Assembly (NCBI GenBank): GCA_052386745.1
Contig: JBQTJW010000013.1
Coordinates: forward strand, 11,219-75,218
DNA from: Panacagrimonas sp052386745
GTDB taxonomy: Bacteria; Pseudomonadota; Gammaproteobacteria; Nevskiales; Nevskiaceae
Direction: 5' to 3'
DNA: 64,000 nucleotides
The notes below the pieces were generated by a model that was not told where the DNA came from, searched no databases, and worked only from the letters and a program-made list of their open reading frames with translations. This document shows positions 43,815-55,549 of this stretch, in pieces (the first letter of the stretch is position 1; every line of letters begins with the position of its first letter). A program made the position numbers and the translations under genes.

Positions 43815-46129
43815 CAGGCGACGATCTCCAGCAGACCATCGAGCGGCACTTCGCAGGCCGTGCCTTTCTCCGATTCGTGGGACGGAAAGACCATGGAGAG
43901 CGTGTAGCGGCCCGGTGCCAGCGAGCGCGTATCGAATGTCACCGCAAAACCGTTCACGAGGTGACGGGTCGCGTCCGGAGGCAGGGCGGTGCCGCCTGGA
44001 TCGGAGGCCGGCAGCGGCGCCTCGTCGTCCGACTTTCCAGGGAGCAGTCGCTGCAGGCGGCTTCGCGAGGGCATGGCAGCGGCCGCAGCGGCCGAGCTCG
44101 TCCGGTGCTCTACGTACGCCTTGGCGCTGTCGGCACGCTTCTTCCAGTTCGTCACGAGCCCGTAGGACGGGCCGCCGCCGTCTTGCGCAGAAACTTTCAG
44201 GTAGGCGAACAAGCCCGCCACGAGCCTGCGATCGCCGGGAATGGCCCACCCCGAGCAGTAGACCGCCGTACCGGTCCGGACCTGTGTCGCCCTCGCGCCG
44301 ACCCGCAAGGCAATCTGCTCGAGCTTTCCCGAGGTGACCGTCTTCACGGGCACGAGCCCGGGTGGGGGAATGGCCGTGAGCTGGGTACCGACCAGCGCCT
44401 GCGGCGCCTGCCGCAGCTGTTCGAGCGAGTATTTGAGCGATGCCTGAAGCCGCGCGAAATGGTCTTCGACCCTCTCAAGGGCAGAAAGCGCAGCCGGATC
44501 ACCAGCCAGGCGTTCGCGCAGGACGGTCAGCGAGGCGGCTGTCGGGTTGTGCCCGGTGAGGATGTCGCGGACCGCCTGAAGCATCTGCCGGCCATGCAGA
44601 CGGTCCGGCTCCAGGTAAGTGCCTTCGCCCCATTCATTCCAGGCATTGATGAACAGGAGGCGCTGGTCGCCCTGGCAACGGCGTTCGGTCCGCTGGCACG
44701 CGTCTTCGAGCCAGGTTTCGAACATCGACCGCGAGAACTGATGGAACACGTGGGCCTTGTTTCCACGCCGGCTGGTGTTGTCCCAGCCGAGCATCACGGT
44801 CTTGAACCTGAGGTAGTCCGGGTCGCTCGCGGCCAGTTCACCGGTAACCACATCGCCATAGTCGAAGATGGTGCCCTGGAATTCCGGGGACAGGTTCGGG
44901 ATGGAACCGGGCCGGTCCGTGTGCTTGCCGGCAACGATCCGATGCGGCGGAAATTCCACGGAACTGTCGCAGCCATGGGCCTGCGGATCGGTGCTGCCGA
45001 AGGTTTCGGCCATGCAGATGTGCAGCCCGGGAAGCCCGCTTTCCACCGCGATCTGGCGCCAGCGATCGAACACCTGCGGCGCCGACGACAGCAGGCCGAC
45101 GCGGTACACGATCAGGATCGGGGCGCCGTCAATGCGGATGTAACGGGAGTCCTGCAGATACGGCATCACATCGTGGATGAACGCGATGTCCTGCTCCAGG
45201 CTGTGCGGCTGCGGCATGAGCAATTCCTGCTCCGAACCGTCCCAGCGGCGCGACCAGGGCTCGTTAGCCCAGCACAGGCAGAACCCCAGGTCGTGGTCGA
45301 TCTCCAGGAATCGTTCGAGAGGCCACACCAGAAGCCGCTTGCCGCCAAACCAGTAGTGATGAAAGCAGAAGCCGGACAGGCCATGCGCCAAGGCCAGTTC
45401 GATCTGCTGCTCGATCACCCCGGGCGTGCGCAGATCGTAGTACCCCAGCTCCGACGGGATGCGTGGCTGCGCATGTCCGTCGAAAGCGGGTTGTGCGGTA
45501 ACCACGTTCGTCCACTCCGTGAAGCCCTTGCCCCACCACTGGTCGTTCTCCGGAACCGGATGGAACTGGGGGAGATAGAACGCGATCGCTCGCACCCGCG
45601 GCTCCAGGCCGTTGGGCGCCACCGAAGATTCGCGGCGCAGGATGGACTCGCGTTGTGCAATCGGAGAGGCGGAATCGCGGTTCGCGAGCGATTTGAGGCG
45701 GGCGATCAGCTGGCCGCGGGTCGGCAACCGGGCATTGGAAATGGCGCCGTCGATCGCGATGTCATGGCCGCCGGGTTTGGCCATCACCACGATCGGCCCC
45801 GCTCCGCTTGCCTGAAGATGGGCGATGAGCGCCTGGCGCCGTTCCGGGGTGAGTTCGATCCAGTGAAACACGAAACCGGCGGGCGCGGGACGCCCGATCA
45901 GCTGGGCAATATCCGGTCGCTGTACGAGCGTCCGGATGCCACCCAGAAAGAAGCCGTCGCAAAACAGGTCGATGTCGCAGCTCGCGTCCGCGTTGGCAGC
46001 TGCCAGGCACCATCCGCGAACGGCCTGGAGATCAACCTGTTCCAGAGCCCCTCGATGCGATGGTGCCGCCGAAAGGTCAGCCAGGTTGCACGTCGTGCGT
46101 TCGGACGGGACGCGAAGTGAATCTTTCAT
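43814..46129 (-). CDS. WbsX-like glycosyltransferase/glycoside-hydrolase-99-type protein with C-terminal beta-rich domain
   Basis: A 771-residue protein. Residues about 180-540 form a WbsX domain: FYLPQFHPVPENDQWWGKGF followed by TEWTNV, FCFHHYWFGGKRLL, WANEPWSRRWDGSE and INAWNEWGEGTYLEPD, all family hallmarks of O-antigen and rhamnan-type assembly proteins. The N-terminal 150 residues (GWCLAAANADASCDIDLFCDG) and the C-terminal beta-rich domain (about 600-771) are not recognised. First gene of the three-gene glycan cassette, divergent from glnE. Confidence 0.85.
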   Translation of the reverse strand: MKDSLRVPSERTTCNLADLSAAPSHRGALEQVDLQAVRGWCLAAANADASCDIDLFCDGFFLGGIRTLVQRPDIAQLIGRPAPAGFVFHWIELTPERRQALIAHLQASGAGPIVVMAKPGGHDIAIDGAISNARLPTRGQLIARLKSLANRDSASPIAQRESILRRESSVAPNGLEPRVRAIAFYLPQFHPVPENDQWWGKGFTEWTNVVTAQPAFDGHAQPRIPSELGYYDLRTPGVIEQQIELALAHGLSGFCFHHYWFGGKRLLVWPLERFLEIDHDLGFCLCWANEPWSRRWDGSEQELLMPQPHSLEQDIAFIHDVMPYLQDSRYIRIDGAPILIVYRVGLLSSAPQVFDRWRQIAVESGLPGLHICMAETFGSTDPQAHGCDSSVEFPPHRIVAGKHTDRPGSIPNLSPEFQGTIFDYGDVVTGELAASDPDYLRFKTVMLGWDNTSRRGNKAHVFHQFSRSMFETWLEDACQRTERRCQGDQRLLFINAWNEWGEGTYLEPDRLHGRQMLQAVRDILTGHNPTAASLTVLRERLAGDPAALSALERVEDHFARLQASLKYSLEQLRQAPQALVGTQLTAIPPPGLVPVKTVTSGKLEQIALRVGARATQVRTGTAVYCSGWAIPGDRRLVAGLFAYLKVSAQDGGGPSYGLVTNWKKRADSAKAYVEHRTSSAAAAAAMPSRSRLQRLLPGKSDDEAPLPASDPGGTALPPDATRHLVNGFAVTFDTRSLAPGRYTLSMVFPSHESEKGTACEVPLDGLLEIVA

Positions 46130-46268
46130 GTAGACCAGACGGATAATCGGTGAGTGGCATCCAGGGACGATACTCGCCGGATAGGTTATGGATTGCGGCC
46201 CTGTTCGAAGTGCGCAGGGCAGAGCCTCGATCAGGGCGTGTCCCAGTAAACAGGCAGTTTATCCAGCC

Positions 46269-49073
46269 ATGAGAAATGCTGTCATGCAGGAAGCAGAAGC
46301 CAGACCGAACCGGAAAAGCGGTGTCGATCGTGCCGTGGCGGCCAGTGCATTCCTGGCGCGTTACCTGGCTCAGCACCCCGAACTTGCGGTGGCAGCGGCA
46401 ACTGCGCCCGCGCTGGACGTGTCGGCGGCGCTCCAACGGATGGCCGCCGAGAGCCCGGCGATTCGACTGCAGCAGATCCGTCAGCTGCGGAACCGGGAGA
46501 TGGCGCGTATTGCGCTGCGGGCGCTGAGTGATGCTGCCGAACTGGACGAAACCCTGGAGGACCTGTCGTCGCTGGCCAGCGCCTGCTGTTCGGCCGCTGT
46601 CCGCTGGAGTTTCGACGCGCTGCGCGTTCTCCATGGGTATCCGCAGGACGGGGAGGGCAGGCCGGTGAATCCCGTGGTTCTCGGCATGGGCAAGCTCGGC
46701 GGAGGCGAGCTGAATTTTTCATCGGACATCGACCTGATCTTCCTCCACACGGCCTCCGGCATGACCGATGGCGCCAAGTCCATCGAGAACGAGCGCTTCT
46801 TCGTGAAGCTGGCGCAGGAAACGGGGCGCATCCTTTCGGCACAGACCGAGCACGGCTTCGTGTTCCGGGTGGACACGATGCTGCGCCCGTTCGGCTCCGC
46901 CGGGGCCATGTCGATCAGCTTCGACGCAGCCGAGGATTACTACCAGAACCACGGCCGCGAATGGGAGCGCTACGCGCTCATCAAGGCCCGCCCGGTGGCC
47001 GGAGATCTCGACGCCGGGTACGCCCTGTTGCAGCGGCTGCGCCCCTTCGTTTACCGGCGGTACCTGGACTTCAACGCCATCGGCAGCCTGCGCGATCTCA
47101 AGCGCCGTATTCACGATGATGTGGTCGCACGGCGCGTCACGGACGACGTCAAGCTCGGCCCCGGCGGCATCCGCGAACTCGAATTCATCGTGCAGTCCTT
47201 CCAGCTCGTGCGCGGTGGCCAGGACGGCAAGCTGCGCTCGACCTCGCTGCGGCCGACGCTGCGCTACCTGGGTGAATCCGGCCTGCTGCCGGCGGATGCG
47301 GCCAGCACCCTGGACGCCGCGTATGTCTTTCTGCGCCGGCTGGAAAACGCCATCCAGATGCATGACGACCGCCAGACCCATCGCCTGCCCACCGATGAGG
47401 CGGCGCGGGCGGCGCTGTGTGCCGGGATGAATGCGCCGGACTGGACCGCGCTCCGCGAGCAATTCGATGCCGTTGCACGCTTCGTCAACGAGGAGTTCCT
47501 GCGGGTGTTCGCGGAGCCCGAGCGCGACGATGAAGAACACCCCGGTGCCGTGGCCGTGCGCCTCGCCTTCACGCCCGGCTGCGAGGCCAGGGAGCTTGCG
47601 GCATGCCTGATCGAGACTGGCTTCGGTCCCGAAACGCTCGGGCTCGCCCAGCGCATCCTGGACCTGGTGGGTGGACGCGCGGTGCGCGGCATGTCCGAAG
47701 CCGCGACGCAGACGCTTCGGCGCGTGCTCGGGCAGGTGCTGCACGAATGCGTGGAGCGAACGGAGTCGGTACGGTCGGTGGAGCGGGTGCTGGCCGTCAT
47801 CCAGGCCATTGCAGGCCGCTCCACCTACCTGACGCTGATTGATGAATCGGCCACGGTGCGATCCCAGCTCGTCCGGCTGTGCTCGGCGAGCCAGTGGCTG
47901 ACGGATCAGATCGCCGCCTCGCCAGCCGTGCTGGATGCGCTGCTCGACCCACGCAGCCTCTACGCGCCCCCGGATCGCGCCACCATGCGCAGCGACCTGG
48001 CGGCGCGCCTTGCGGCGGTGCCGGTCGACGACGTTGAAACCGGCATGGACGTCCTGCGCCGCTATAGAAACGAGACCACGGTGCGCATCGCGGCTGCGGA
48101 TATCGGCGGCATGCTGCCGTTGGTCAAGGTCAGTGACCAGCTCACCTGGCTGGCGGAAGCCGTGCTGGTGACGGCCATCGAGCGCGCCACCCAGGAAATG
48201 CAGCGACTCTACGGCGAGATCACCGATCACACGGACGGGACGGCGGGACTGGGGGCGATCGCCTATGGAAAATTCGGCGGAATCGAGCTGGGCTATGGCT
48301 CGGACCTGGACCTGGTGTTCGTGCACGAGAACGTCGAGTACGACGCCGAGAGCCGGGGCGGGCAGCGCTCACTGCCGGCCACGGCGTGGTTCTCCCGGCA
48401 GGCGCAGCGGGTCATCCACTGGATCGCCACGCTCACGCCCGCCGGCAGGGCGTACGAGATCGACATGGAACTCCGCCCCAGCGGGCAGTCCGGGCCCGTG
48501 GTGGTCAGCCTGGACGGCTGGGCGCGTTACCAGCGCGAGAAGGCCTGGACCTGGGAGCACCAGGCGCTGACGCGCGCACGCTTCGTCGCCGGTCCCGCAG
48601 CGCTGGGGACGGCTTTTGCAGCGATCCGGCAGGAGGTTCTCAGCCGACCGCGGGAACCCGCCGCGCTGGCGCAGCAGATCGTGGACATGCGGCACAAGAT
48701 GCGTGTTCACCAGGAGCGCCGCCAGTCCGGTAGCTGGGACCTGAAGAACGGGCGCGGCGGGGTGATCGACTGCGAATTCCTCACCCAGTTTCTCGTGCTG
48801 CGCGATGCAGCCCGGCAACCCGAACTGATCGAGTGGTCGGACAACTGGCGCCAGCTGGACGCGCTCGTGCGGGCGGGCAGCCTGTCCGCGGAAGATCACG
48901 CGGGCCTGATCTCGAGCTACCGCGCGTACCGCGCGTTTGCCCACGCGCGCGCCCTGCAAAGCGAAAAGGCGATCGCCGGTGACGCGCAGTTTGTACAGGA
49001 ACGGGCGGCCGTTGTTGCGGCGTGGCGTCGCCAGTTCGGCGACATCGAGCCTGCATCCGCGCCATCGACATGA
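46269..49073 (+). CDS. glnE: bifunctional glutamine synthetase adenylyltransferase/deadenylylase
   Basis: About 934 residues, matching E. coli GlnE (946 aa). Two nucleotidyltransferase modules are visible: GMGKLGGGELNFSSDIDLIF in the N-terminal half and AYGKFGGIELGYGSDLDLVF in the C-terminal half, plus GPGGIREIEF-type motifs (GPGGIRELEF and GRGGVIDCEF). It adds or removes AMP on GlnA in response to PII and glutamine. ATG 46269 places the conserved LARYLAQHPEL region at the expected distance; the frame is open further upstream to 46188 without a better start. Confidence 0.96.
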   Translation: MRNAVMQEAEARPNRKSGVDRAVAASAFLARYLAQHPELAVAAATAPALDVSAALQRMAAESPAIRLQQIRQLRNREMARIALRALSDAAELDETLEDLSSLASACCSAAVRWSFDALRVLHGYPQDGEGRPVNPVVLGMGKLGGGELNFSSDIDLIFLHTASGMTDGAKSIENERFFVKLAQETGRILSAQTEHGFVFRVDTMLRPFGSAGAMSISFDAAEDYYQNHGREWERYALIKARPVAGDLDAGYALLQRLRPFVYRRYLDFNAIGSLRDLKRRIHDDVVARRVTDDVKLGPGGIRELEFIVQSFQLVRGGQDGKLRSTSLRPTLRYLGESGLLPADAASTLDAAYVFLRRLENAIQMHDDRQTHRLPTDEAARAALCAGMNAPDWTALREQFDAVARFVNEEFLRVFAEPERDDEEHPGAVAVRLAFTPGCEARELAACLIETGFGPETLGLAQRILDLVGGRAVRGMSEAATQTLRRVLGQVLHECVERTESVRSVERVLAVIQAIAGRSTYLTLIDESATVRSQLVRLCSASQWLTDQIAASPAVLDALLDPRSLYAPPDRATMRSDLAARLAAVPVDDVETGMDVLRRYRNETTVRIAAADIGGMLPLVKVSDQLTWLAEAVLVTAIERATQEMQRLYGEITDHTDGTAGLGAIAYGKFGGIELGYGSDLDLVFVHENVEYDAESRGGQRSLPATAWFSRQAQRVIHWIATLTPAGRAYEIDMELRPSGQSGPVVVSLDGWARYQREKAWTWEHQALTRARFVAGPAALGTAFAAIRQEVLSRPREPAALAQQIVDMRHKMRVHQERRQSGSWDLKNGRGGVIDCEFLTQFLVLRDAARQPELIEWSDNWRQLDALVRAGSLSAEDHAGLISSYRAYRAFAHARALQSEKAIAGDAQFVQERAAVVAAWRRQFGDIEPASAPST

Positions 49074-49314
49074 AAGTTCCGCGGCATCGCGGTGCCAGTG
49101 ATTGATTCACACCGGCGGCCGCGTAACATAGCCGCAAGCTCCCCTGTCGCGCCGGCCGGATATCTGCGCCGAGCGCGGCGGAAACATTGCAGAGCCGAAT
49201 CGCACACAAGAATTGATAAGAGCCCAAGCAGCGTGGAATGCCTTCGGTCAATCCCTGTGGTTGCCGAAGGGTCCGGTGTGACGGGCTGACGCCTACCAAT
49301 CCAGGAGATCGAAC

Positions 49315-51552
<2,238 letters not shown>

Positions 51553-51573
51553 AGCCGCTCCAGATCCCGATCG

Positions 51574-51593
51574 AGGGGCCGGCGGCGGCCCTT
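51574..51593 (+). terminator. possible hairpin after icd
   Basis: AGGGGCCG and CGGCCCTT around GCGG, 21 bp after the icd stop. Eight pairs including one G-T. No T run. The rest of the 246-bp gap (51553-51798) shows no gene. Confidence 0.35.
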
Positions 51594-51798
51594 CGGTCGA
51601 GTCCTCGACTGATCGAATATCGAGGCTTCAATCCACGAACCCACGTTGCCCGCTGAAGGAAACGTGGACTGAAACAACGGAGGCCCCGTCGGCAATCGAT
51701 TTGGGGCAGGGGATGGTCAGGGTCGGACTGCGAGAATCATCACCCGGTGGATCGTTCCGGGCGGGGCACGGCAAGCGCCGCACCCGGCGGCACGACGC

Positions 51799-52764
51799 TC
51801 AGGCGGTGACCGCTTGCACCGGCTGGCTCTGCAGGCGGGCGCGGAACGCGAGGTAGTCCTCGGCCACTTCCTTGGTGGCTTCCCAGGGCGGCACGTGGCC
51901 CACGCCCTTGATGATGGTGCTGCTGGAATTGCACAGCAGGTGCCCGAACTCCTTCACGCAGTCCACGTGCACCAGGCGGTCCTCGTCGCCCCAGACCACG
52001 TGGGTCGGCACCTTGCAGCCCACGAGCAGTTCGTCCAGGTGCGGCGAGTCATTGACGACGTGGGCAAACTGGATGGTGCGCAGGTCGTTGGCGGCAATGG
52101 CGCGAACGGCGATCACGTGGACCAGCGCACCCGGCAGCCACGGCGACTTGGACATGATGAAGGGCAGCAGGTCGCGCACCTCCTGCACCGTCCCGGGCAG
52201 CAGGGGATTGGGCTGCCCGGCGTGCACCATGCCCAGCAGTTCGCTCTGCGTGCTGTTGAAGATGCCGGCGCTGGACACCAGCCACAGGCTGGCGATGTCG
52301 TTCGGGTAGGTCGCGGCATAGCTGGCGGAAATGAACCCGCCCATGGAATGCCCGGCGATGTGCGGCTTCTGCTTGAGCCCGAGCGCCTGGATGAAGTCGT
52401 GCAGGCGCTTGACCTGGTCGGGCACGCGGTAGGACACGTCCATGGGCGCATCGCTTTCGCCGAAGCCGGGCAGGTCGAGCGCGATCACGCGGTAGCGCGG
52501 TGTCAGGAACTTGGCGACGCGGTTCCAGTTGTCCTTCTCGCCGCCGAAGCCGTGGACCATCACAAGCGGCTCGCGGTCGCTCTCGCTGTCGAGGTAGACG
52601 ATGCGAAAACCCCCCGCCGTGATTTCGCGCTTCTTCAGCCCGACCGATGATCGCTCCATGGCCAGCAGGAAATCGACGGTCTTGAACGGAAAGGCGAAGT
52701 AGAACACCACCATGACCAGCACCAGCAGTGCCAGTACGCCGAGCAGAATGTGGGCAATCGACAT
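51799..52764 (-). CDS. membrane-anchored alpha/beta hydrolase
   Basis: A 321-residue hydrolase with an N-terminal hydrophobic anchor (about residues 5-25). VMVHGFGGEKDNW is the oxyanion loop, HIAGHSMGGFISA has the nucleophile Ser, VVWGDEDRLV the Asp and GVGHVPPWE the His. It resembles C-C or ester hydrolases such as MhpC and lipase 3-like proteins. It follows an acyl-CoA ligase on the minus strand (28-bp gap) and probably belongs to the second catabolic block. Confidence 0.88.
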   Translation of the reverse strand: MSIAHILLGVLALLVLVMVVFYFAFPFKTVDFLLAMERSSVGLKKREITAGGFRIVYLDSESDREPLVMVHGFGGEKDNWNRVAKFLTPRYRVIALDLPGFGESDAPMDVSYRVPDQVKRLHDFIQALGLKQKPHIAGHSMGGFISASYAATYPNDIASLWLVSSAGIFNSTQSELLGMVHAGQPNPLLPGTVQEVRDLLPFIMSKSPWLPGALVHVIAVRAIAANDLRTIQFAHVVNDSPHLDELLVGCKVPTHVVWGDEDRLVHVDCVKEFGHLLCNSSSTIIKGVGHVPPWEATKEVAEDYLAFRARLQSQPVQAVTA

Positions 52765-52792
52765 CTGGGAACTCCTGAGGTGGTGGGGCGCT

Positions 52793-54388
52793 TCAGCCGC
52801 CGGATGCGGTGAACAGGTCGCGATAGCGCTCGCGCAACGGGTGCTTCTGGATCTTGCCGGTGGCGGTCATCGGCAGGGCGTCGATGAAGCGGATGGCCTT
52901 GGGCACCTCGAAGCCGCCCAGGTGCTGCTTGCAGTGGGCGATGAGCTCCGCCTCGTCGGCCTTCGCGCCCGGCTTGAGCACGATGAAGCCCACGATGGCC
53001 TCGATCCAGCGCGGATGCGGCAGGCCGACGGCAACGGCGTTGCCCACGGCCGGATGGCGCAGCAGCGTGGACTCCACCTTGATCGAGGGCACGTTCTCGC
53101 CGCCGGTCTTGATCATGTCCTTCTTGCGGTCCTTGAACAGCAGCTGGCCGTCGTCGAACACGCCCAGATCGCCGGTGTGGTGCCAGCCGTGGGCGCGTGC
53201 CTCGGCCGTGGCCTCGGGGTTCTTGTAGTAGCCCTCCATCACGTTGGGCCCGCGATGGACGATTTCGCCGATCTCGCCAGGCGGCAGTAGCCGGCCGTCG
53301 TCATCCATGATGGCGATGTCGTTGAGGACGGAGGCCCGGCCCCAGTAGGAGCCGAAGCAGCGCAGCTGGTCCTCCGGCCGGAACATCACCGTCATCGGGT
53401 ACATCTCGGTCTGGCCCGAGCCCAGCGTGAACTGCGGGCAGAACTCGCGGATCAGGCGGGTCAGCAGGGTTTCGGCCATCGGCGCCATGGCGTAGAAGCA
53501 CAGGCGCAGGCTGGACAGGTCGCGCGCGCCCCGCGAGGGATGATCGAGCATGGCCTGGTACATCAGCGGCAGGGCGAAGACGAAGCTGATCTTTTCCCGC
53601 TCGATGGCCGCGAGCAGCGCCTCGGCGTCGAAGCCGCGCTGCAGGATGGTGGTGGCACCGGCGGCGAGGAAGGTGCTCAGGAAGGTGTGCTGTGCGCAGT
53701 GGAACAGCGGCATCATGGCGTTGCACACGTCGTGGCGGGTGATGCCCATTTCCACCGCGTTGGCCAGCGACGACATCACCACCGCCAGATGAGTCTGCAT
53801 GACGCCCTTGGGGCGGCCGGTGGTGCCGCTGGTGTACATGATGTGGGCGACGTCGCGATCGGCGATGTCCACCTGCGGCTCGGTTTCCGGCTGCGCGTCG
53901 AGCGCGGCGGTGAAGCTGCCGAAGGAGCCGGCACCCTCGCCCTCGATCACCAGGCCGCGGCCCGGAAGCGACTCCACCAGCGCGCGGATCTCGGGCTTGG
54001 CGAACAGCGCCGCGTCCACCAGCACGTAGCGCGCCTCGGAGTGTTCGAGGATGTAGCGCACGTCGTCGATGTTGAGGCCGGTGTTGACCGGCACCCAGAT
54101 CATGCCGGCGCGGTGGATGCCGAACATGGCCACCACAAAATCCAGCGAGTTGTTGCACAGGCTCACCACGCGGTCGCCACGCTCCAGGCCGGCCGCGACC
54201 AGCGCGTTGGCGCAGCGGCTGACGCGCGCATCCAGTGCGCCGTAGCTCAGGCGCGTCTGGTTCTCGACGATGGCGATCTTGTCGGGCTCGCGCCGCGCCG
54301 CGCGGCGCAGAAAGTCGCCGATGCTGACGCGCGCGATGGCGCTGGGGGGGCAGGGCACGCCCTGGGTGGCGGGTGTCGATGCGGTCAT
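52793..54388 (-). CDS. acyl-CoA synthetase (AMP-forming, FadD-type)
   Basis: A 531-residue ligase with the canonical P-loop MYTSGTTGRPKGVMQTH, GSGQTEMYP, HHTGDLGVF and the C-terminal lysine in TATGKIQKHPL. GGAG in the sequence GAGGAGAGCC precedes ATG 54388. It is unlike the ligase at 27321 in sequence detail, so the two probably activate different acids. Transcribed with the hydrolase at 51799. Confidence 0.92.
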   Translation of the reverse strand: MTASTPATQGVPCPPSAIARVSIGDFLRRAARREPDKIAIVENQTRLSYGALDARVSRCANALVAAGLERGDRVVSLCNNSLDFVVAMFGIHRAGMIWVPVNTGLNIDDVRYILEHSEARYVLVDAALFAKPEIRALVESLPGRGLVIEGEGAGSFGSFTAALDAQPETEPQVDIADRDVAHIMYTSGTTGRPKGVMQTHLAVVMSSLANAVEMGITRHDVCNAMMPLFHCAQHTFLSTFLAAGATTILQRGFDAEALLAAIEREKISFVFALPLMYQAMLDHPSRGARDLSSLRLCFYAMAPMAETLLTRLIREFCPQFTLGSGQTEMYPMTVMFRPEDQLRCFGSYWGRASVLNDIAIMDDDGRLLPPGEIGEIVHRGPNVMEGYYKNPEATAEARAHGWHHTGDLGVFDDGQLLFKDRKKDMIKTGGENVPSIKVESTLLRHPAVGNAVAVGLPHPRWIEAIVGFIVLKPGAKADEAELIAHCKQHLGGFEVPKAIRFIDALPMTATGKIQKHPLRERYRDLFTASGG

Positions 54389-54500
54389 GGCTCTCCTCGG
54401 TCGTGGGTCATGTGCCCCACAAGATATGCCGCCATGACTTCGATGTCAGGCGTGCCGCGCGGGCTGGACCCTGGCCCGCCCGCGCAGACGCAACTTTACA

Positions 54501-55283
54501 TCAGCGGAACGGGCTGAAATCAGGTTTGCGCTTCTGCAGGAAGGCGTTGGCGCCCTCGGCCTGCTCGCCGGTCTTGAAATAGTCGGGCGCGACCTCGCGG
54601 ATCAGGTCGTTCATGTCGCGCTTCATGATCGGCTCCATGTGGTGCAGGAACGAGCGCTTGAGGATCTTCAGGCAGGTGGGGCTGACCGCCAGCAGTTCGT
54701 CGGCCCATTTGCGCACCTCGGCGTCCAGCTCGGCCATTGGCACCACGGCGTTGGCCAGGCCCCAGTCCAGCGCCTGCCTGGCGGTGTAGCGCCGGCACAG
54801 CATCCACAGCTCGCGGGCGCGCTTGTGGCCAAGCACGTTGGCCGCGTGGCTGACGATGTAGCCGCCGGCCGGCGAGCCCACGCGCGGACCGTTCTGGCCG
54901 AAGATGGCGTGGTCGGCGGCAATGGTGATGTCCGAAAAATACGCGATGTGGTGCCCGGCGCCGATGGCGTAGCCGTTGACGCGGGTGATGACCGGCTTGC
55001 TGCACTCCACGATCTGGCGGTTGAAGTTGAACTCCAGGTCCTCCAGGCCGCTCTTGCCGCCGGCGTCCTTCTCCCAGTTGACGTCGCCGCCCACGCAGAA
55101 GGCGCGCTCGCCGGTGCCGGTGAGCACGATCACGCCCACGTCGCGCTCGCCATTGGCCCGCGCCAGCAGTTCCTCCATCAGCTTGATGGTGTCGCCGGTG
55201 AAGGCATTGAGGGACTTCGGGCGATTGAGCGTGATGGTGGCGACGTGGCGCTCGACGCTGTACAGCACTTCGGGTTCGGACAC
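54501..55283 (-). CDS. crotonase-fold C-C hydrolase, BadI/MenB-like
   Basis: A 260-residue crotonase. ERAFCVGGDVNWEKDAGG, NGYAIGAGHHIAYFSDITIA, FGQNGPRVGSPAGGY and HKRARELWMLCRRY match the BadI (2-ketocyclohexanecarboxyl-CoA hydrolase) and MenB branch rather than simple hydratases. This branch cleaves or closes rings by (retro-)Dieckmann chemistry; EchA20 of steroid degradation also opens a ring. GTG 55283 has GGAG 8 bp upstream; the frame is open further but enters the regulatory region. A 14-bp operator core lies 63 bp upstream. Confidence 0.85.
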   Translation of the reverse strand: MSEPEVLYSVERHVATITLNRPKSLNAFTGDTIKLMEELLARANGERDVGVIVLTGTGERAFCVGGDVNWEKDAGGKSGLEDLEFNFNRQIVECSKPVITRVNGYAIGAGHHIAYFSDITIAADHAIFGQNGPRVGSPAGGYIVSHAANVLGHKRARELWMLCRRYTARQALDWGLANAVVPMAELDAEVRKWADELLAVSPTCLKILKRSFLHHMEPIMKRDMNDLIREVAPDYFKTGEQAEGANAFLQKRKPDFSPFR

Positions 55284-55346
55284 GGGAAATCTCCGGGCAG
55301 GGCGGTGGGAAAGGCGGCCGATCGTAGCGATCCGCGGCACTGCTTT

Positions 55347-55360
55347 CAAACAAGCGTTAG
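55347..55360. promoter_or_regulatory. operator CAAACAAGCGTTAG for the minus-strand BadI-like gene
   Basis: Core of an 18-bp sequence (55346-55363) repeated identically at 55472-55489. It ends 63 bp from the GTG of the BadI-like gene. Reads as CNAAC-N4-GTTNG, like the sites at 19122 and 29103. Confidence 0.6.
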
Positions 55361-55472
55361 GTGCCGCGACGCCGGTCTGGCCTGCGCCGGGCATCGCATG
55401 TCCGGCGACCAAGGCGGAGCGACGGTAGACGTTGCGACCGGAACGAGGGAGCGCCCTCATCACCTTGCGAAT

Positions 55473-55486
55473 CAAACAAGCGTTAG
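55473..55486. promoter_or_regulatory. operator CAAACAAGCGTTAG for the plus-strand thiolase gene
   Basis: Second identical copy, 63 bp before the thiolase ATG at 55550. The mirrored spacing suggests each divergent promoter has its own binding site for one regulator. Confidence 0.6.
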
Positions 55487-55549
55487 GTGAAAATGCGCGG
55501 TCGCCGCGGGTCCGCGCCCCGCATTCCGAAACACTTCCAGGAGCAGCAG

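Noticed and set aside
40048..46129. Complete O-antigen or capsule locus
   Set aside because: No Wzx, Wzy, Wzz, ABC exporter or nucleotide-sugar synthesis genes; only three assembly or modification genes are present.
51574..51700. Intrinsic terminator with T tract after icd
   Set aside because: Several short inverted repeats occur, but none is followed by a run of T, so only a low-confidence hairpin is listed.
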